64,000 bases of DNA from Aspidapion aeneum (lineage: Eukaryota > Arthropoda > Insecta > Coleoptera > Brentidae), in contig OY755044.1 in the NCBI GenBank assembly GCA_963576565.1, positions 43,032,735 to 43,096,734 of the forward strand, in the 5' to 3' direction. Under the pieces are notes generated by a model, which was not told the DNA's origin, did not search any database, and saw nothing but the letters and a program-made list of their open reading frames with translations. The position numbers were made by a program, and so were the translations under genes. Position 1 is the stretch's first letter, and every line of letters starts with the position of its first letter. Below are positions 46,576 to 56,139 of this stretch, in pieces.

Positions 46576-46640
46576 TATAAACAACAAGTGAAATTAAAGA
46601 AAGAAAAATTAGGAAAAAGTTTTTGCTTCGGCCGGGACTC
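46576..46640 (-). repeat. 65-bp direct repeat, copy 2 (truncated tRNA-like)
   Basis: It is the same as 46176-46240. Homology stops in the B-box region after GGCCGGGACTC, so only the 3' part of the tRNA-like unit is present. Confidence 0.8.
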
Positions 46641-48062
46641 TTTGTTGGCCTTGATCTAATCTCTAGTTCTTCTAGAATCTATGGCTGTAGACTTTTTTTG
46701 TTGGTTACACGGACTGTCAAGTGCCAAGAAGTTATCTCACAAATCTTGGCATGCAATTTACTTACGGATGTGGACTTGTGTACAAAATGTCTTTAAAAAA
46801 CGCCTCGTATTAGATCTCCTAAATCCTCTTTTATATATTTATTGGTCCCCATCAAACTAAAAGTCTTTTGCAGGGGGCTTTTGTTTTTTGTCCGGTTCTT
46901 CTATATGGGATTTATGGCTTATTTCGGAATGGCGTTTTGGCCTTCGCTTCAGGACAAGATATATTTGATGGCATGCGTTAAGAGCCAGAGTATATTTTAT
47001 TTAAAGGCGATCCATTTTCTGGCCAAGACCTCATTTTGTTTTCAAAAAAGTCCCTTGGAACCAAAAAATACCGGGCGGGATTTAGGAATATTCTTTTTCA
47101 TTAAGTGGACAATTGTCACAAAAATCAAGCCGTTCCACAGTGGAACGTTTTGAAGATCTAGGTGGACAACCCCTGAGCAACATTAACACTCTTTAATGCT
47201 TGATTTTTTTAGCTTTAAAATAACATAAAATATTGAAAAGCATTTAGTATTTGCAATATATCCACCTCTTATATAGGGTGATTCAGATTTTAACGATTTT
47301 AAGATTTGTAGTCATACTGTATGTTTTTCACGAAAATTGTTTCAACAAATTTTATAACAATGAAGTAACGGTATCTATTTTTTTTAGTTTTTGCAAGAAG
47401 GAATTTAAATAAAACAGTTTTGCAATATACAAGGTGTTTCAGAAAAATTTAAATAAAGACGTTTTAGGCGGTAAGGGACGATCAAGAAAAAAATTCCGCT
47501 CTCATCTGTCACTATATGAAAAATAAATGCATTAAAAATTTTAAACTTCTCACCCCTTGCCTGGAGTGAAACCAACCCCTAAAATTATAATGGGAAATGT
47601 TCATCGAATGGCAGTATCTTTAAAGGGGTTTAATGTGAGAAAATTTAAGAGATATTTGGATTTTAATTTTATATAACTAAGAAAGTTTTAAAAAATATTT
47701 ATTAAATTGGAAAATGCCATTTTTATTTGAAAAATATCATTACTTAATATAAAAAATAATAGAATAATTAACTAACACAAGTCCATTTTATTATTATCTT
47801 GCAAACTAAACTGTGTTAATTAATTTCTAAATCTGACACAAAAAAGACAAGAAAAATATATTATCATATTTCTAAAACTGCATAATAATAACTCGCTCCG
47901 TTTAAAACTTAATTTTTTGGATTTTTTTAACCTCAAAGAACTTCCCTTGGGGTTTGGTGCAGATGCATTTTTATTAAGCTTGGTTAAGCTTGTGACAGAG
48001 TGAAAAGTTACTGTTTACAAAAATTCGTGAAAGTCGAGAGTTTCAAAAACCCATCGTACAGA
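46641..48062. other. Unassigned stretch with weak repeat signals
   Basis: No confident gene. A 103-residue plus-strand frame at 46842-47153 lacks motifs. CGTTCCACAGTGGAACG near 47130 is a near-palindrome. With the following ATCTAGGTGGACA it is inverted near 49980-50012, hinting at an old element spanning 47.1-50.0 kb. Confidence 0.4.
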
Positions 48063-48070
48063 CATACACA

Positions 48071-48215
48071 GGGCATATTATTAAATTACGTAACCCCTCC
48101 TCCCCCCATCGCAATGCATTTTTAAGAAAACATATATTCAAGAATCATGACAGTGTAACGCAAGGTTAATAACCCCCCTTCCCCCCTTGAGCGTTACGTA
48201 CTTTAGGAATCGGCC
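48071..48215. mobile_element. 145-bp MITE with 8-bp duplication
   Basis: Imperfect inverted ends (GGGCATATTATTAAATTACG... and, read inward from the right, GGCCGATTCCTAAAGTACG...) are flanked by exact CATACACA at 48063-48070 and 48216-48223. The interior has C-rich runs on both sides. The 8-bp duplication fits hAT- or P-like families. Confidence 0.65.
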
Positions 48216-48223
48216 CATACACA

Positions 48224-48988
48224 TAGGTACATGGGATAGGGTGTCTCAGATAAAAGTAACTACTAGGGGGTTTATGAGGATTTAGGAGACCGTAAGACAT
48301 ACCAATTTTGGTAAAAAAGTGCCGCTATTCCGAACTGTATCAAAGAAAACATTTATATGCGTTTTCAAAATATTGAGAAATAAATGGATCCATGAGGGAT
48401 CTAATACCTTCCTAGCTAGACTATTAGCATACTTCAAGTGAAGCCATGATAATATATCAGCTTTGAAAAGTTTTTTGTATATATCTGAGAAACTGAAGCT
48501 CTTACAAAGTTTTTAATTATAACACGAATTATTGAACAAAATATAGTCTACTATATTACGAAAACTGTATATTGATACAATGCTCCGTTAAAAAGATAGA
48601 TTTTTTTAAAATTTTAATTGTCAAAAAACTCTCATTAGCATAAATAGATTTTGACCAAAATTTAATCAGCTCGTAAGAGTGTCGAGCACTATTTTACCTG
48701 AAAATTTTATGAAAATCGGTTCAGCGGTTTAGGAGCTATCGTGTTACGAACAGAAATAATATACACACACACACAGACAGAGATCACGACGATATTGCTA
48801 GGATAGGTCAAAATACACCCAAATAACACATTTTCGGCGTTATCTAAAAAAAAAATTTACTTCAAAAATAATACCTATTAATAATAACTTTGCTATGTGG
48901 GCTAGGAAGACAAAAGCTAAAAATTGTGTGTGACTTTTTGAAAAAAAATAAAGTCCTAAAAAATTGTTAACGTCATTTTATTGGCCTA

Positions 48989-48991
<3 letters not shown>
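48224..48991. other. Stretch with an insect-repeat-like 3' motif
   Basis: No gene. The phrase AAAATCGGTTCAGCGGTTTA and the AGGAGCTATCG that follows, near 48713-48740, are common in dispersed insect repeats as I recall. A short CA run and ACAGACAGAG come next. Confidence 0.4.

Positions 48992-49076
<85 letters not shown>
48992..49076. repeat. (AT)n microsatellite, 85 bp
   Basis: An uninterrupted AT alternation. It can extrude as a cruciform and is prone to length error in assemblies. Confidence 0.97.
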
Positions 49077-49079
<3 letters not shown>

Positions 49080-49411
49080 TTATTCAATTTGTTGAAAAGA
49101 AGGCGACAATATTTTAATTTTTCGAATAACAATTTAAGTTTTTAAGCATTATTTTGAAACCCCCTGTAGATATTTTTAACTTCGACACTGCATCCGATTA
49201 AGCTCGCAATATCGCCACTTTTTTCCTTCTGAACGAATATCGTAAGTGTTACCGTTTCTGAAAATCCCACAAAGCCCTATGTACTGACTTTTATCTGGAC
49301 ACCCTGTAGACAAACAGACACATTGACTCATCGTGATATAGAAAAATGCACGAAGATTGACTAATTTAGGTTAGAAATCCCCAAAGGGCAAATTTGTGAA
49401 GGTATAAAAAA

Positions 49412-49451
49412 AATGTCATTAAACACAAATAATGTCATTAAACACAAATAA
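49412..49451 (+). repeat. 19-bp perfect tandem duplication
   Basis: AATGTCATTAAACACAAAT occurs twice without a gap. Confidence 0.9.
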
Positions 49452-50203
49452 TACGTTTTCTATTTATAGAGTTGCAGGCTAACAAAATAATTAAGTACAA
49501 GTTTACCGCAAAAAAAGGACAAAATTTCAATACTGCGTCAGAAAGTAGAGATTTCGGTTAATTAGAAAATAATAAAACTAACATCAACAAATTCTAACAA
49601 ACTAAAGTTTCAGTCCAACAAAAACTATTTGAGAATAAAATGTTGCTTACCAAAACACCAGCGAATTCATAAAATCATAGCAAGTAAAACACTGCAACAA
49701 TGACAGTCAAAATGCTTTATGTCTTGAGAACATGTCACTCTAAAAATGCCTGGCACTTGTTTTACTCCAGCGCCTACTACGCGGGAAAAAACAATATTGT
49801 TTTAAAGCATTGCCCATACATAAGATTAAAATGTCTAAGCAGAAAATTTTCAAGATGCAACTTTCAATGCAATTATCTTGACAACCAGAAATAATATTTT
49901 GGATCTAGGATGTATGGAATGTGCTCTTTAATTGTAGGTAGCTGAAATGTTAATTTATGGTACTTATCCATGTCCACCTAGATTAGTCAAACGTTCCACT
50001 GTGCGTTCTGGAGAGCTTCTCGCCAGAGTTTGGCAAACTTCGAATTTCAAATTGATTTCGAACCACAACAGTGCTTACGGACAAGGGTGTATCCTGCCCA
50101 TAACAGAAGGGAGGTCTGGTTTCTAAATTTGATATTTTTTAAGTAATATAAAAAAATATGACGGACCTCTCACAAAATACTAGAGATAAAATATATATGA
50201 AAA
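49452..50203. other. Unassigned stretch
   Basis: No gene recognised. Confidence 0.4.
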
Positions 50204-50697
50204 AGCTCTGCGTATACCATATAATGAGCGTGTAAAAGTTTTGAAATAACACTTTTTTGGAAATAGAATTTAACATTTTTTGATAAAACTTTTGACAGTT
50301 GAACAAGAAAAGAACTCCTTAACGCGCATTTAAATCTTCAATAAAAATAAATAAACCTCAACCCTCAAAAAACGTGCCTAGTTTACCTAATTTTTAGTAA
50401 TTTTTTGATATATTTTTTTTTCTAAAAGTGTTTCACTTATCGCAATGTGGTTTTAAATGCGCGGTGCATTTAAGTCTCTTCTTAAAAGTTGCAAAAAATA
50501 TTTTTTCAATATTTACAAAACTCTGGTCAAAAAATTGTTTTATATTTTTATTCCGATATAACTCTGCACCGCCTCCAATGACTTAGCGGCTTCAGAAAAT
50601 TTGAATTATTTAATAGCTCTCCTTTATTTGAGTACTTCTTCCATAAAATAGTTATTTCAAAACCCTTACGCGCTCATTATGTGCTATACGCAGAGCT
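50204..50697. mobile_element. ~494-bp inverted-repeat element
   Basis: AGCTCTGCGTATA at 50204 and a following TAATGAGCG...GTTTTGAAATAAC are inverted at 50640-50697. Inner parts around GCGCATTTAAA (50331) and TTTAAATGCGC (50452) are also inverted. No coding sequence and no clear duplication. Confidence 0.65.
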
Positions 50698-50959
50698 CCC
50701 TCTTGAGAGAATTATCGCTGCTAGCACGTGGGTTTACTTTTGAGAACTCACAAACGAGCAAGCAAGCAAATGGACAAATAGTTTAAAGTAATTATTGAGA
50801 GAACTTCCCTTATGTGTAAAGACGGCCTAGCCTAATCAAAAAGAGGATGAAAGTCCAGAGTATTCTTTTAAGTGGAAAATTGATAATAGTTTAATATTAA
50901 ACTAAAAAAAATTCATAGTTTGTTCTTAGTTACTAATTTTATTTTCTCTTTGTTTGCAG

Positions 50960-51007
50960 GTAGGAATTTTTCTAGCGATTTGGTCAATTGATAGTCAGCG
51001 ATTTCAC
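50960..51007 (+). CDS. Candidate 48-nt internal exon of a host gene
   Basis: A pyrimidine-rich tract ending TTTGTTTGCAG (to 50959) precedes the segment and a consensus donor GTAAGT (51008-51013) follows it. The 48 nt have one stop-free frame, beginning at the first base: VGIFLAIWSIDSQRFH. The other two frames have stops. Length divisible by three and phase 0 on both sides fit a cassette exon. I do not recognise the protein. Chance occurrence is possible in a 64 kb window. Confidence 0.35.
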
Positions 51008-51128
51008 GTAAGTATTTAGTTTGGATAAAGGTTACCTTAAATTAAAATTTATTAGTAGATATTTCTAATAAGATGTGTCTTTTACTTTAAAGTATTCATT
51101 TTCTTCCTTAAATGACGAAATCTTAAAC

Positions 51129-51272
51129 TAAAGCTTAAATTGCACTAAGCGGAACGGCACTGCAACGGAACTGCGCGACACCACAGATTTAATCTATAAT
51201 GCCGTGCCGTGTAGCGCGATATCGCGTTGTTCCGCTGTCGTGCGGTTCCTCTTAGTGCGGTCTAAGCTTAGG
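51129..51272. mobile_element. 144-bp GC-rich MITE
   Basis: The arms share AAGCTTA, GCACTAAG and GGAAC(G/C)GCAC in inverted order, and the centre carries GCGCGATATCGCG. TA at both borders could be a 2-bp duplication. It is much GC-richer than its flanks. Confidence 0.65.
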
Positions 51273-52246
51273 GGCAAAATATCCTTTGTAAAAACTCTCC
51301 AGTATTCCAGTGGATAGTATTCAAGTAAAACCTAGAAACCCTAGTAAATCTCAAGACTGGGTTGTGACACCTGCACTTCCAAAGTAACACTGACAATTCC
51401 CAGTAAGGATGTACCCAGCAAACATGCATTACAAAAAAGTACTTTTTAAGTACTGGCTTTCACTGCTGCCCATAACGGCAAAGTACTAAGTAGGAAGTAC
51501 TTAATTCGTATTGATTTGGAACAACGGCCTGCATCAGGCCAGCAAGTATATATTTTAGTGAAAAAACACTGTACTCTTAAAGTAATGCATTTTTTTTAAC
51601 TTCTTTGTACACAAAAGCATGTACTTTTAAAGCAATATATTTTCTTCGTATTACAAAGTAAATACAAACAAAAACTGAATTTTTATACATTTTTTTAAAA
51701 AAACCTGTACTTTTAAAGCATTGTATTTTATTAATTTTAGTAGTACAAAGAAACTACTTTTATTGTAAATATTGTAAGGACATTACGTCACTCACGTCTC
51801 ATATTTACGGAAGGAAATATTTGATCATTATATAAAGATCTTTAATATTTTCCTTTTCATATCAGATGATGATATTTCCAAGGATTATGGAACATTCCAC
51901 ATCAATTTAAAAATAAATAAAATCATTCACATTCTTAAGCTTGACATTCCTTAGTGTACCTGTAAAATGCTGACTAGTGTTTGCCATTTAGTGGCAAGGA
52001 CGGCAAACATCAACTTCTCAGTTTTTTTGTAAATATTTTATTTTCACAGTAAAATATTTAATTGTGTAAAACCACCAGAAACAACTACTCCGAGGGAAAA
52101 TACCCCTACCGGCATTGAATTATACTGATGGTTTGAGGCTTTCGTTGGGAACTTGTTAAAACTGTTTGGTTTTCACTTTCTCCAACGTCGATCACGAGGA
52201 TACGAGTGATCCCCGTCTGGAACACGTCCTGATAGTCAGGAAAAAA

Positions 52247-52294
52247 TGTTCCATGATGATGGCCCAAAAGGTTGAAACCGGTCCGGTCGTGGAT
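52247..52294 (+). ncRNA. Hammerhead ribozyme remnant at the inversion junction
   Basis: The GAAA...GTC part (to the cleavage-equivalent position 52288/52289) is conserved. The inversion breakpoint replaced the 5' strand: the core reads ATGATGA with A at the catalytic C3 position, stem II is weakened to GGCC/GGTT and stem I is lost. It is predicted inactive. Confidence 0.7.
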
Positions 52295-52520
52295 TGGCAT
52301 GGAACATTTTTTCCTGACTATCAGGACGTGTTCCAGACGGGGATCACTCGTATCCTCGTGATCGACGTTGGAGAAAGTGAAAACCAAACAGTTTTAACAA
52401 GTTCCCAACGAAAGCCTCAAACCATCAGTATAATTCAATGCCGGTAGGGGTATTTTCCCTCGGAGTAGTTGTTTCTGGTGGTTTCACACAACTTATGCTC
52501 TACACGGAGCTATCGCCTAC

Positions 52521-52568
52521 ATTCACCTGAGGATGGCCCAAAAGGTCGAAACCGGTCCGGTCGTGGAT
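52521..52568 (+). ncRNA. Type I hammerhead ribozyme 1
   Basis: Stem I is ATTCAC (52521-52526) pairing with GTGGAT (52563-52568), 6 bp with one G-U. The core is CTGAGGA (52527-52533). Stem II is GGCC/GGTC with loop CAAAA (52535-52547). GAAA is at 52548-52551. Stem III is ACCG/CGGT closed by a GTC loop. Cleavage is expected after the GTC-type C at 52562. One U (52534) lies between A9 and stem II, a departure from the classic core that I associate with Penelope-type variants. Confidence 0.8.
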
Positions 52569-52794
52569 TGGCATGGAACATTTGTTCCTGACTATCAGGA
52601 CGTGTTCCAGACGGGGATCACTCGTATCCTCGTGATCGACGTTGGAGAAAGTGAAAACCAAACAGTTTTAACAAGTTCCCAACGAAAGCCTCAAACCATC
52701 AGTATAATTCAATGCCGGTAGGGGTATTTTCCCTCGGAGTAGTTGTTTCTGGTGGTTTCACACAACTTATGCTCTACACGGAGCTATTGCCTAC

Positions 52795-52842
52795 ATTCAC
52801 CTGAGGATGGCCCAAAAGGTCGAAACCGGTCCGGTCGTGGAT
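52795..52842 (+). ncRNA. Type I hammerhead ribozyme 2
   Basis: It is identical in all core and stem bases to the first, with CTGAGGA at 52801-52807, GAAA at 52822-52825 and predicted cleavage after 52836. The 274-nt spacing to the previous site defines the RNA monomer. Confidence 0.8.
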
Positions 52843-53443
52843 TGGCATGGAACATTTTTTCCTGACTATCAGGACGTGTTCCAGACGGGGATCACTCGTA
52901 TCCTCGTGATCGACGTTGGAGAAAGTGAAAACCAAACAGTTTTAAAATATTTAATATTTTTGTACTAAAATAAAGTGCTTTAAAAGCAACTGTTTAAAAA
53001 TACTTTTAAAATGTTTTTTCACTGTTATATTAATTTTGCAGTAAAACTTTTAAACTTTTAATAATAAATTAAATGTACTTTAAGAGTACCTTCTTCAAAA
53101 TGTTATTAAAATGTTTTTTTGTGAATATTTTATTTTCACAGCAAAATATTTAATTGTTTTGTACTAAAATAAAGTGCTTGAAAAGCAACTGTTTAAATAT
53201 ACTTTTAAAATGTTTTTTGGCCATTAGCCCTGGCTGCACTTGTCATTCTTTAAAAATAAAGTATAACTTTTCGTTGTATTAAAAATAAAGTACTAAAATG
53301 TTGCGTTTTTTGTACTTTTAAATAATATGCAAATTAGACAATACAAAAATAATAAAAATAATGCACATCGTTGCCGATGCCAGCAGTTGCCAGCAGTTAA
53401 AGTACAATATTAGTAAAGTACCAGCAGGTCGATGTTTGCTGGG

Positions 53444-53872
53444 TAACCATCGGTACTTAGCCAATGTTTCTATACTATTTGGCCATCTTCCCCTCTTCTC
53501 TGTCTGTTGCCCTGATCATCCACCTAGTTCCCGCATGTTTCTTCAAATCGCCCGCCTATCTCATTTGAAGTCTTCGCCTACTTCTTTTATTTTTCCAAGG
53601 TCTCCAGTTTACAATATATTTGTTCCGACGATCCTCTTTCTGTCTCTTAATTTTGCTACTTCTCCTCTGACATCCCTTACTTTTGTTTTATTTCTTATTC
53701 ATTTGTTCCTTTTCCATCTGTTAGCTTTACATGTAACATTGTCTTTTTATTGATCTATTGGCTTTTGATACTATCCATGGACACATGGGTTATACATTTT
53801 TTTTTAAAGTACTGAGGATATTTTTTCTTTTTAATATGTAGCTTAATTTACCGAATTCCACCCAGGTCAATC
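53444..53872. other. Stretch without a recognised gene
   Basis: A 130-residue plus-strand open frame (53361-53753) is Leu/Phe/Ser-rich, overlaps the transposon end and looks like the antisense of decayed sequence. I see no real gene. Confidence 0.45.
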
Positions 53873-54312
53873 TTACTCATTTCTTGATTTCAGCAGTTTG
53901 GTTTTCTTTTTTTGTTTAATAATTTGTCTCTGATTTCTATATTCTTTTCCTTGTTCTGTTTTTTGTTGGTTTATTCTGATCGCGATATTTTCATCTGTGT
54001 TTATTAGGAATTTAGTGTTAATGTACTTCATTCTTAAGCCTATGTTTTTAGCTGCTTTATCTAGTTCTTCCATCATTTTTATTAGTTCTTCTTCTATATC
54101 TGTTATTAAGGCGATATTGTCAGCATATCGTAGGTGGTTCAAGTATTGTTCGCTTACTTTGATACCTATTTCTTCCCAACCTAAGTTTTTAAAAACATCT
54201 AGGGCTAGGGTTAAATAGTTTAGGAGATATTGTGTCACCCTGGCTGACACCTCTTCTTATGAGGATTAGCTTGGTGCCTTCGTGGATTTTGATTGATGTA
54301 ATTGCTTCGCTA
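53873..54312 (-). pseudogene. LINE reverse transcriptase remnant, downstream part
   Basis: The minus-strand frame contains HLRYADNIALITDIEEELIK (RT motif with YAD) followed by LDKAAKNIGLRM, typical of the region after the catalytic site. Upstream a KLILIRRGV fragment lies directly before the MITE insertion. The protein continues, in broken frames, at 54978-55180. Confidence 0.75.
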
Positions 54313-54316
54313 TATA

Positions 54317-54973
54317 CAGGGTGTCCCATAACTTAGGGGCCATAGTGCAGCAGGTGATAGAGGAGGCTATTTCCGAGAAAAAAGTTTATATAACATGGAG
54401 AGGAGTGGGAGAAAAAGAGTTTTATAAAAAACTAAAATCTGTTACAGTCCTCTTAATCCTCAGCTAATTGTGATTCAAAAATGTGGTATTTCTTTTTTTG
54501 ATAAAATTAAAAGTTGAAGAGATACACAATAACCTCCAAAAATGAATAAAAAATAATAATTTAAAAAAAAAAATAATTTTTGCTTACTTATTCTTTTAAA
54601 AAGTGTCAATAATATTTTATTATTATTTCTCGCTAGAGACTTGTTTTTATTAACATAAAATATAAAAGAAACATTGCGTTTAATATGACATTCATAAAAT
54701 TTTAAAAATATTTTTTTTTTAAATTGACTGACTAATTTTTTTAAATTTCATTTTTATTTCAATTTATTGCTCTTGTTCTAATGCAGGATTTTATCCAATT
54801 CATATTTTTACTGCGTTTTTTAAAGAAGTTATTATCAAAAAAGTTTAAAAAATCGCCAACTTTGATGCTCTGTATCTCGACAAAGAAAGAGTTTTAACCC
54901 AGGAACTTTTTTATCAGACATGATCTCCTCTATCACTTGTTGGACTATGGCCCCTAAGTTATGGGACACCCTG
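54317..54973. mobile_element. 657-bp mariner-type MITE
   Basis: About 50 bp of near-perfect terminal inverted repeat begin CAGGGTGTCCCATAACTTAG on each side. TA (or TATA) is duplicated at the borders. The interior is AT-rich and non-coding. It splits the LINE remnant 53873-55180. The Tc1/mariner assignment rests on TA plus end style. Confidence 0.8.
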
Positions 54974-54977
54974 TATA

Positions 54978-55180
54978 TTGGCTATAGACTGTGTATCTCT
55001 GATCTGTATAATCGGCTATTAATTAAAGATGATTTTACTGACCAGTACTTAATGGTACCGAAAGCTTGTTCAAAGTCTATAAACGCAATAGTAAAATATT
55101 GTATTCGTTGGCTCGTTCCTAGGATTTTCATGTTAATAGGTGGTCAACTATACTGAAACATTTTCTGAGGCCTGCTTTTA
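54978..55180 (-). pseudogene. LINE reverse transcriptase remnant, upstream part
   Basis: Broken minus-strand frames give KAGLRKCFSIVDHLL, ERANEYNI and a degraded LINE FIDFEKAF-type block, in the order expected upstream of the RT segment at 53873-54312. Confidence 0.55.
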
Positions 55181-56139
55181 GTATTTCATTTAGAAGAATA
55201 TGGAGCCAACGTTTACAAGACGTTTACAAAAGGCAACATTTAAGTTTGATTGCAAATCAAACACAGAGTTTTTAGCAAATTGTATTTTCGCAAAAATTTG
55301 TTTATACTTAGAATAAACTCGTTGTTTTCTTCACGCATGACATATAGACCAGGCAAATTACACTTTGAGAGCAAGAAAATTATTAACAGGACTTGAAGCA
55401 TTGGAAATTGTAGAACGGCGAAAAACAAAGAAAAAAAAAAATAAATGCGTGAGCAGGGGCGTTGCGGGTTAGGTTTGGGGGGGGGGGTAAAAAGGGGCAG
55501 GGAATCGTATTATTGCGATTTCCGGCGAAAGCTGACGTCGGCGAAAAAAGTGACATACAGAAAAGTCATAGGCCATGAAAATATATAAAACTTTTGTATA
55601 TGTCATTTTTTACATAACCTCAAAATGTTCGTGAAAAATTAAAAAAACCGTAATTTTTTTTTTTTGTTTTTTATTTTTTTATTTTTGCAAAAATAATGTC
55701 AGTTTGACAAAACTTGGTAAGAGTAGAGCTGTTTGGGTGCATATGTCTACAATATTTTACAAACAAAAAAATTAAGAAATTTCTAAGATATTTGTTTTTT
55801 CCTTTCAAAATCGCTTTATTTTTAAATTAAATTTCTCCTTCAGAAAATCATCGCATCCAGTTCTGCTGGTACTCAGTTTTTGGCAATGGGATGTACTTTT
55901 TGGTGAATTAAAAAAAGATAATATGCGTCATTTAAAAACTTGTCCAAAAAATAGAAAAAACTAAAAAAAAAGATTCACAATATTTTTTTAAGTTATTGGT
56001 GTTATTTTATAAGTTTTAAAATATTTTTTAAAACTGACTAGATTACTTAATTCCACACAATATAAATGGCTATTATTATGGCAAAAAAAATAGGCTATCT
56101 GCTTTGTTTTTGGAAAATTAATGTAAATATATACATATA

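Larger units (their letters stand above)
52063..52942 (+). mobile_element. Hammerhead-bearing tandem retroelement (retrozyme/Penelope-like array)
   Basis: The insert is flanked by the 13-bp direct repeat TAAAATATTTAAT at 52050-52062 and 52943-52955. It contains a partial inverted copy (52063-52253), then monomers 52289-52562 and 52563-52836, each exactly 274 nt between predicted cleavage sites, then a truncated third copy (52837-52942). Two monomer junctions carry a complete hammerhead core. There is no reverse transcriptase. Tandem hammerhead units of a few hundred bases are known from metazoan retrozymes and from the pseudo-LTRs of Penelope-like elements. A partly inverted 5' copy and variable target duplications are also usual for Penelope-like insertions. 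Confidence 0.85.
51414..53443. mobile_element. Non-autonomous DNA transposon with CCCAGCAAACAT ends
   Basis: CCCAGCAAACAT at 51414-51425 is perfectly inverted at 53432-53443, and TA flanks both sides. The interior is AT-rich with many AAAGTACTTTT-like phrases and an internal duplication (52021-52062 and 52956-53010 resemble 53115-53190). The hammerhead array at 52063-52942 is inserted in it. Without that insert it is about 1.14 kb. Confidence 0.7.

Noticed and set aside
46842..47153. 103-residue plus-strand frame
   Set aside because: Phe/Lys-rich composition typical of AT-rich noncoding DNA, with no motif.
47130..50012. A 2.9 kb transposon bounded by GTGGAACGTTT...ATCTAGGTGGACA inverted ends
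   Set aside because: Only about 35 bp of imperfect inverted similarity, no duplication and no coding content, so too weak to call.
52106..52721. Several 62-93-residue frames repeated on both strands
   Set aside because: They are products of the 274-bp hammerhead repeat and its inverted copy. Their sameness comes from the repeat, not from conserved protein.
53361..53753. 130-residue plus-strand frame
   Set aside because: It starts inside the transposon end and runs antisense to LINE-like remnants. Low-complexity Leu/Ser/Phe composition.
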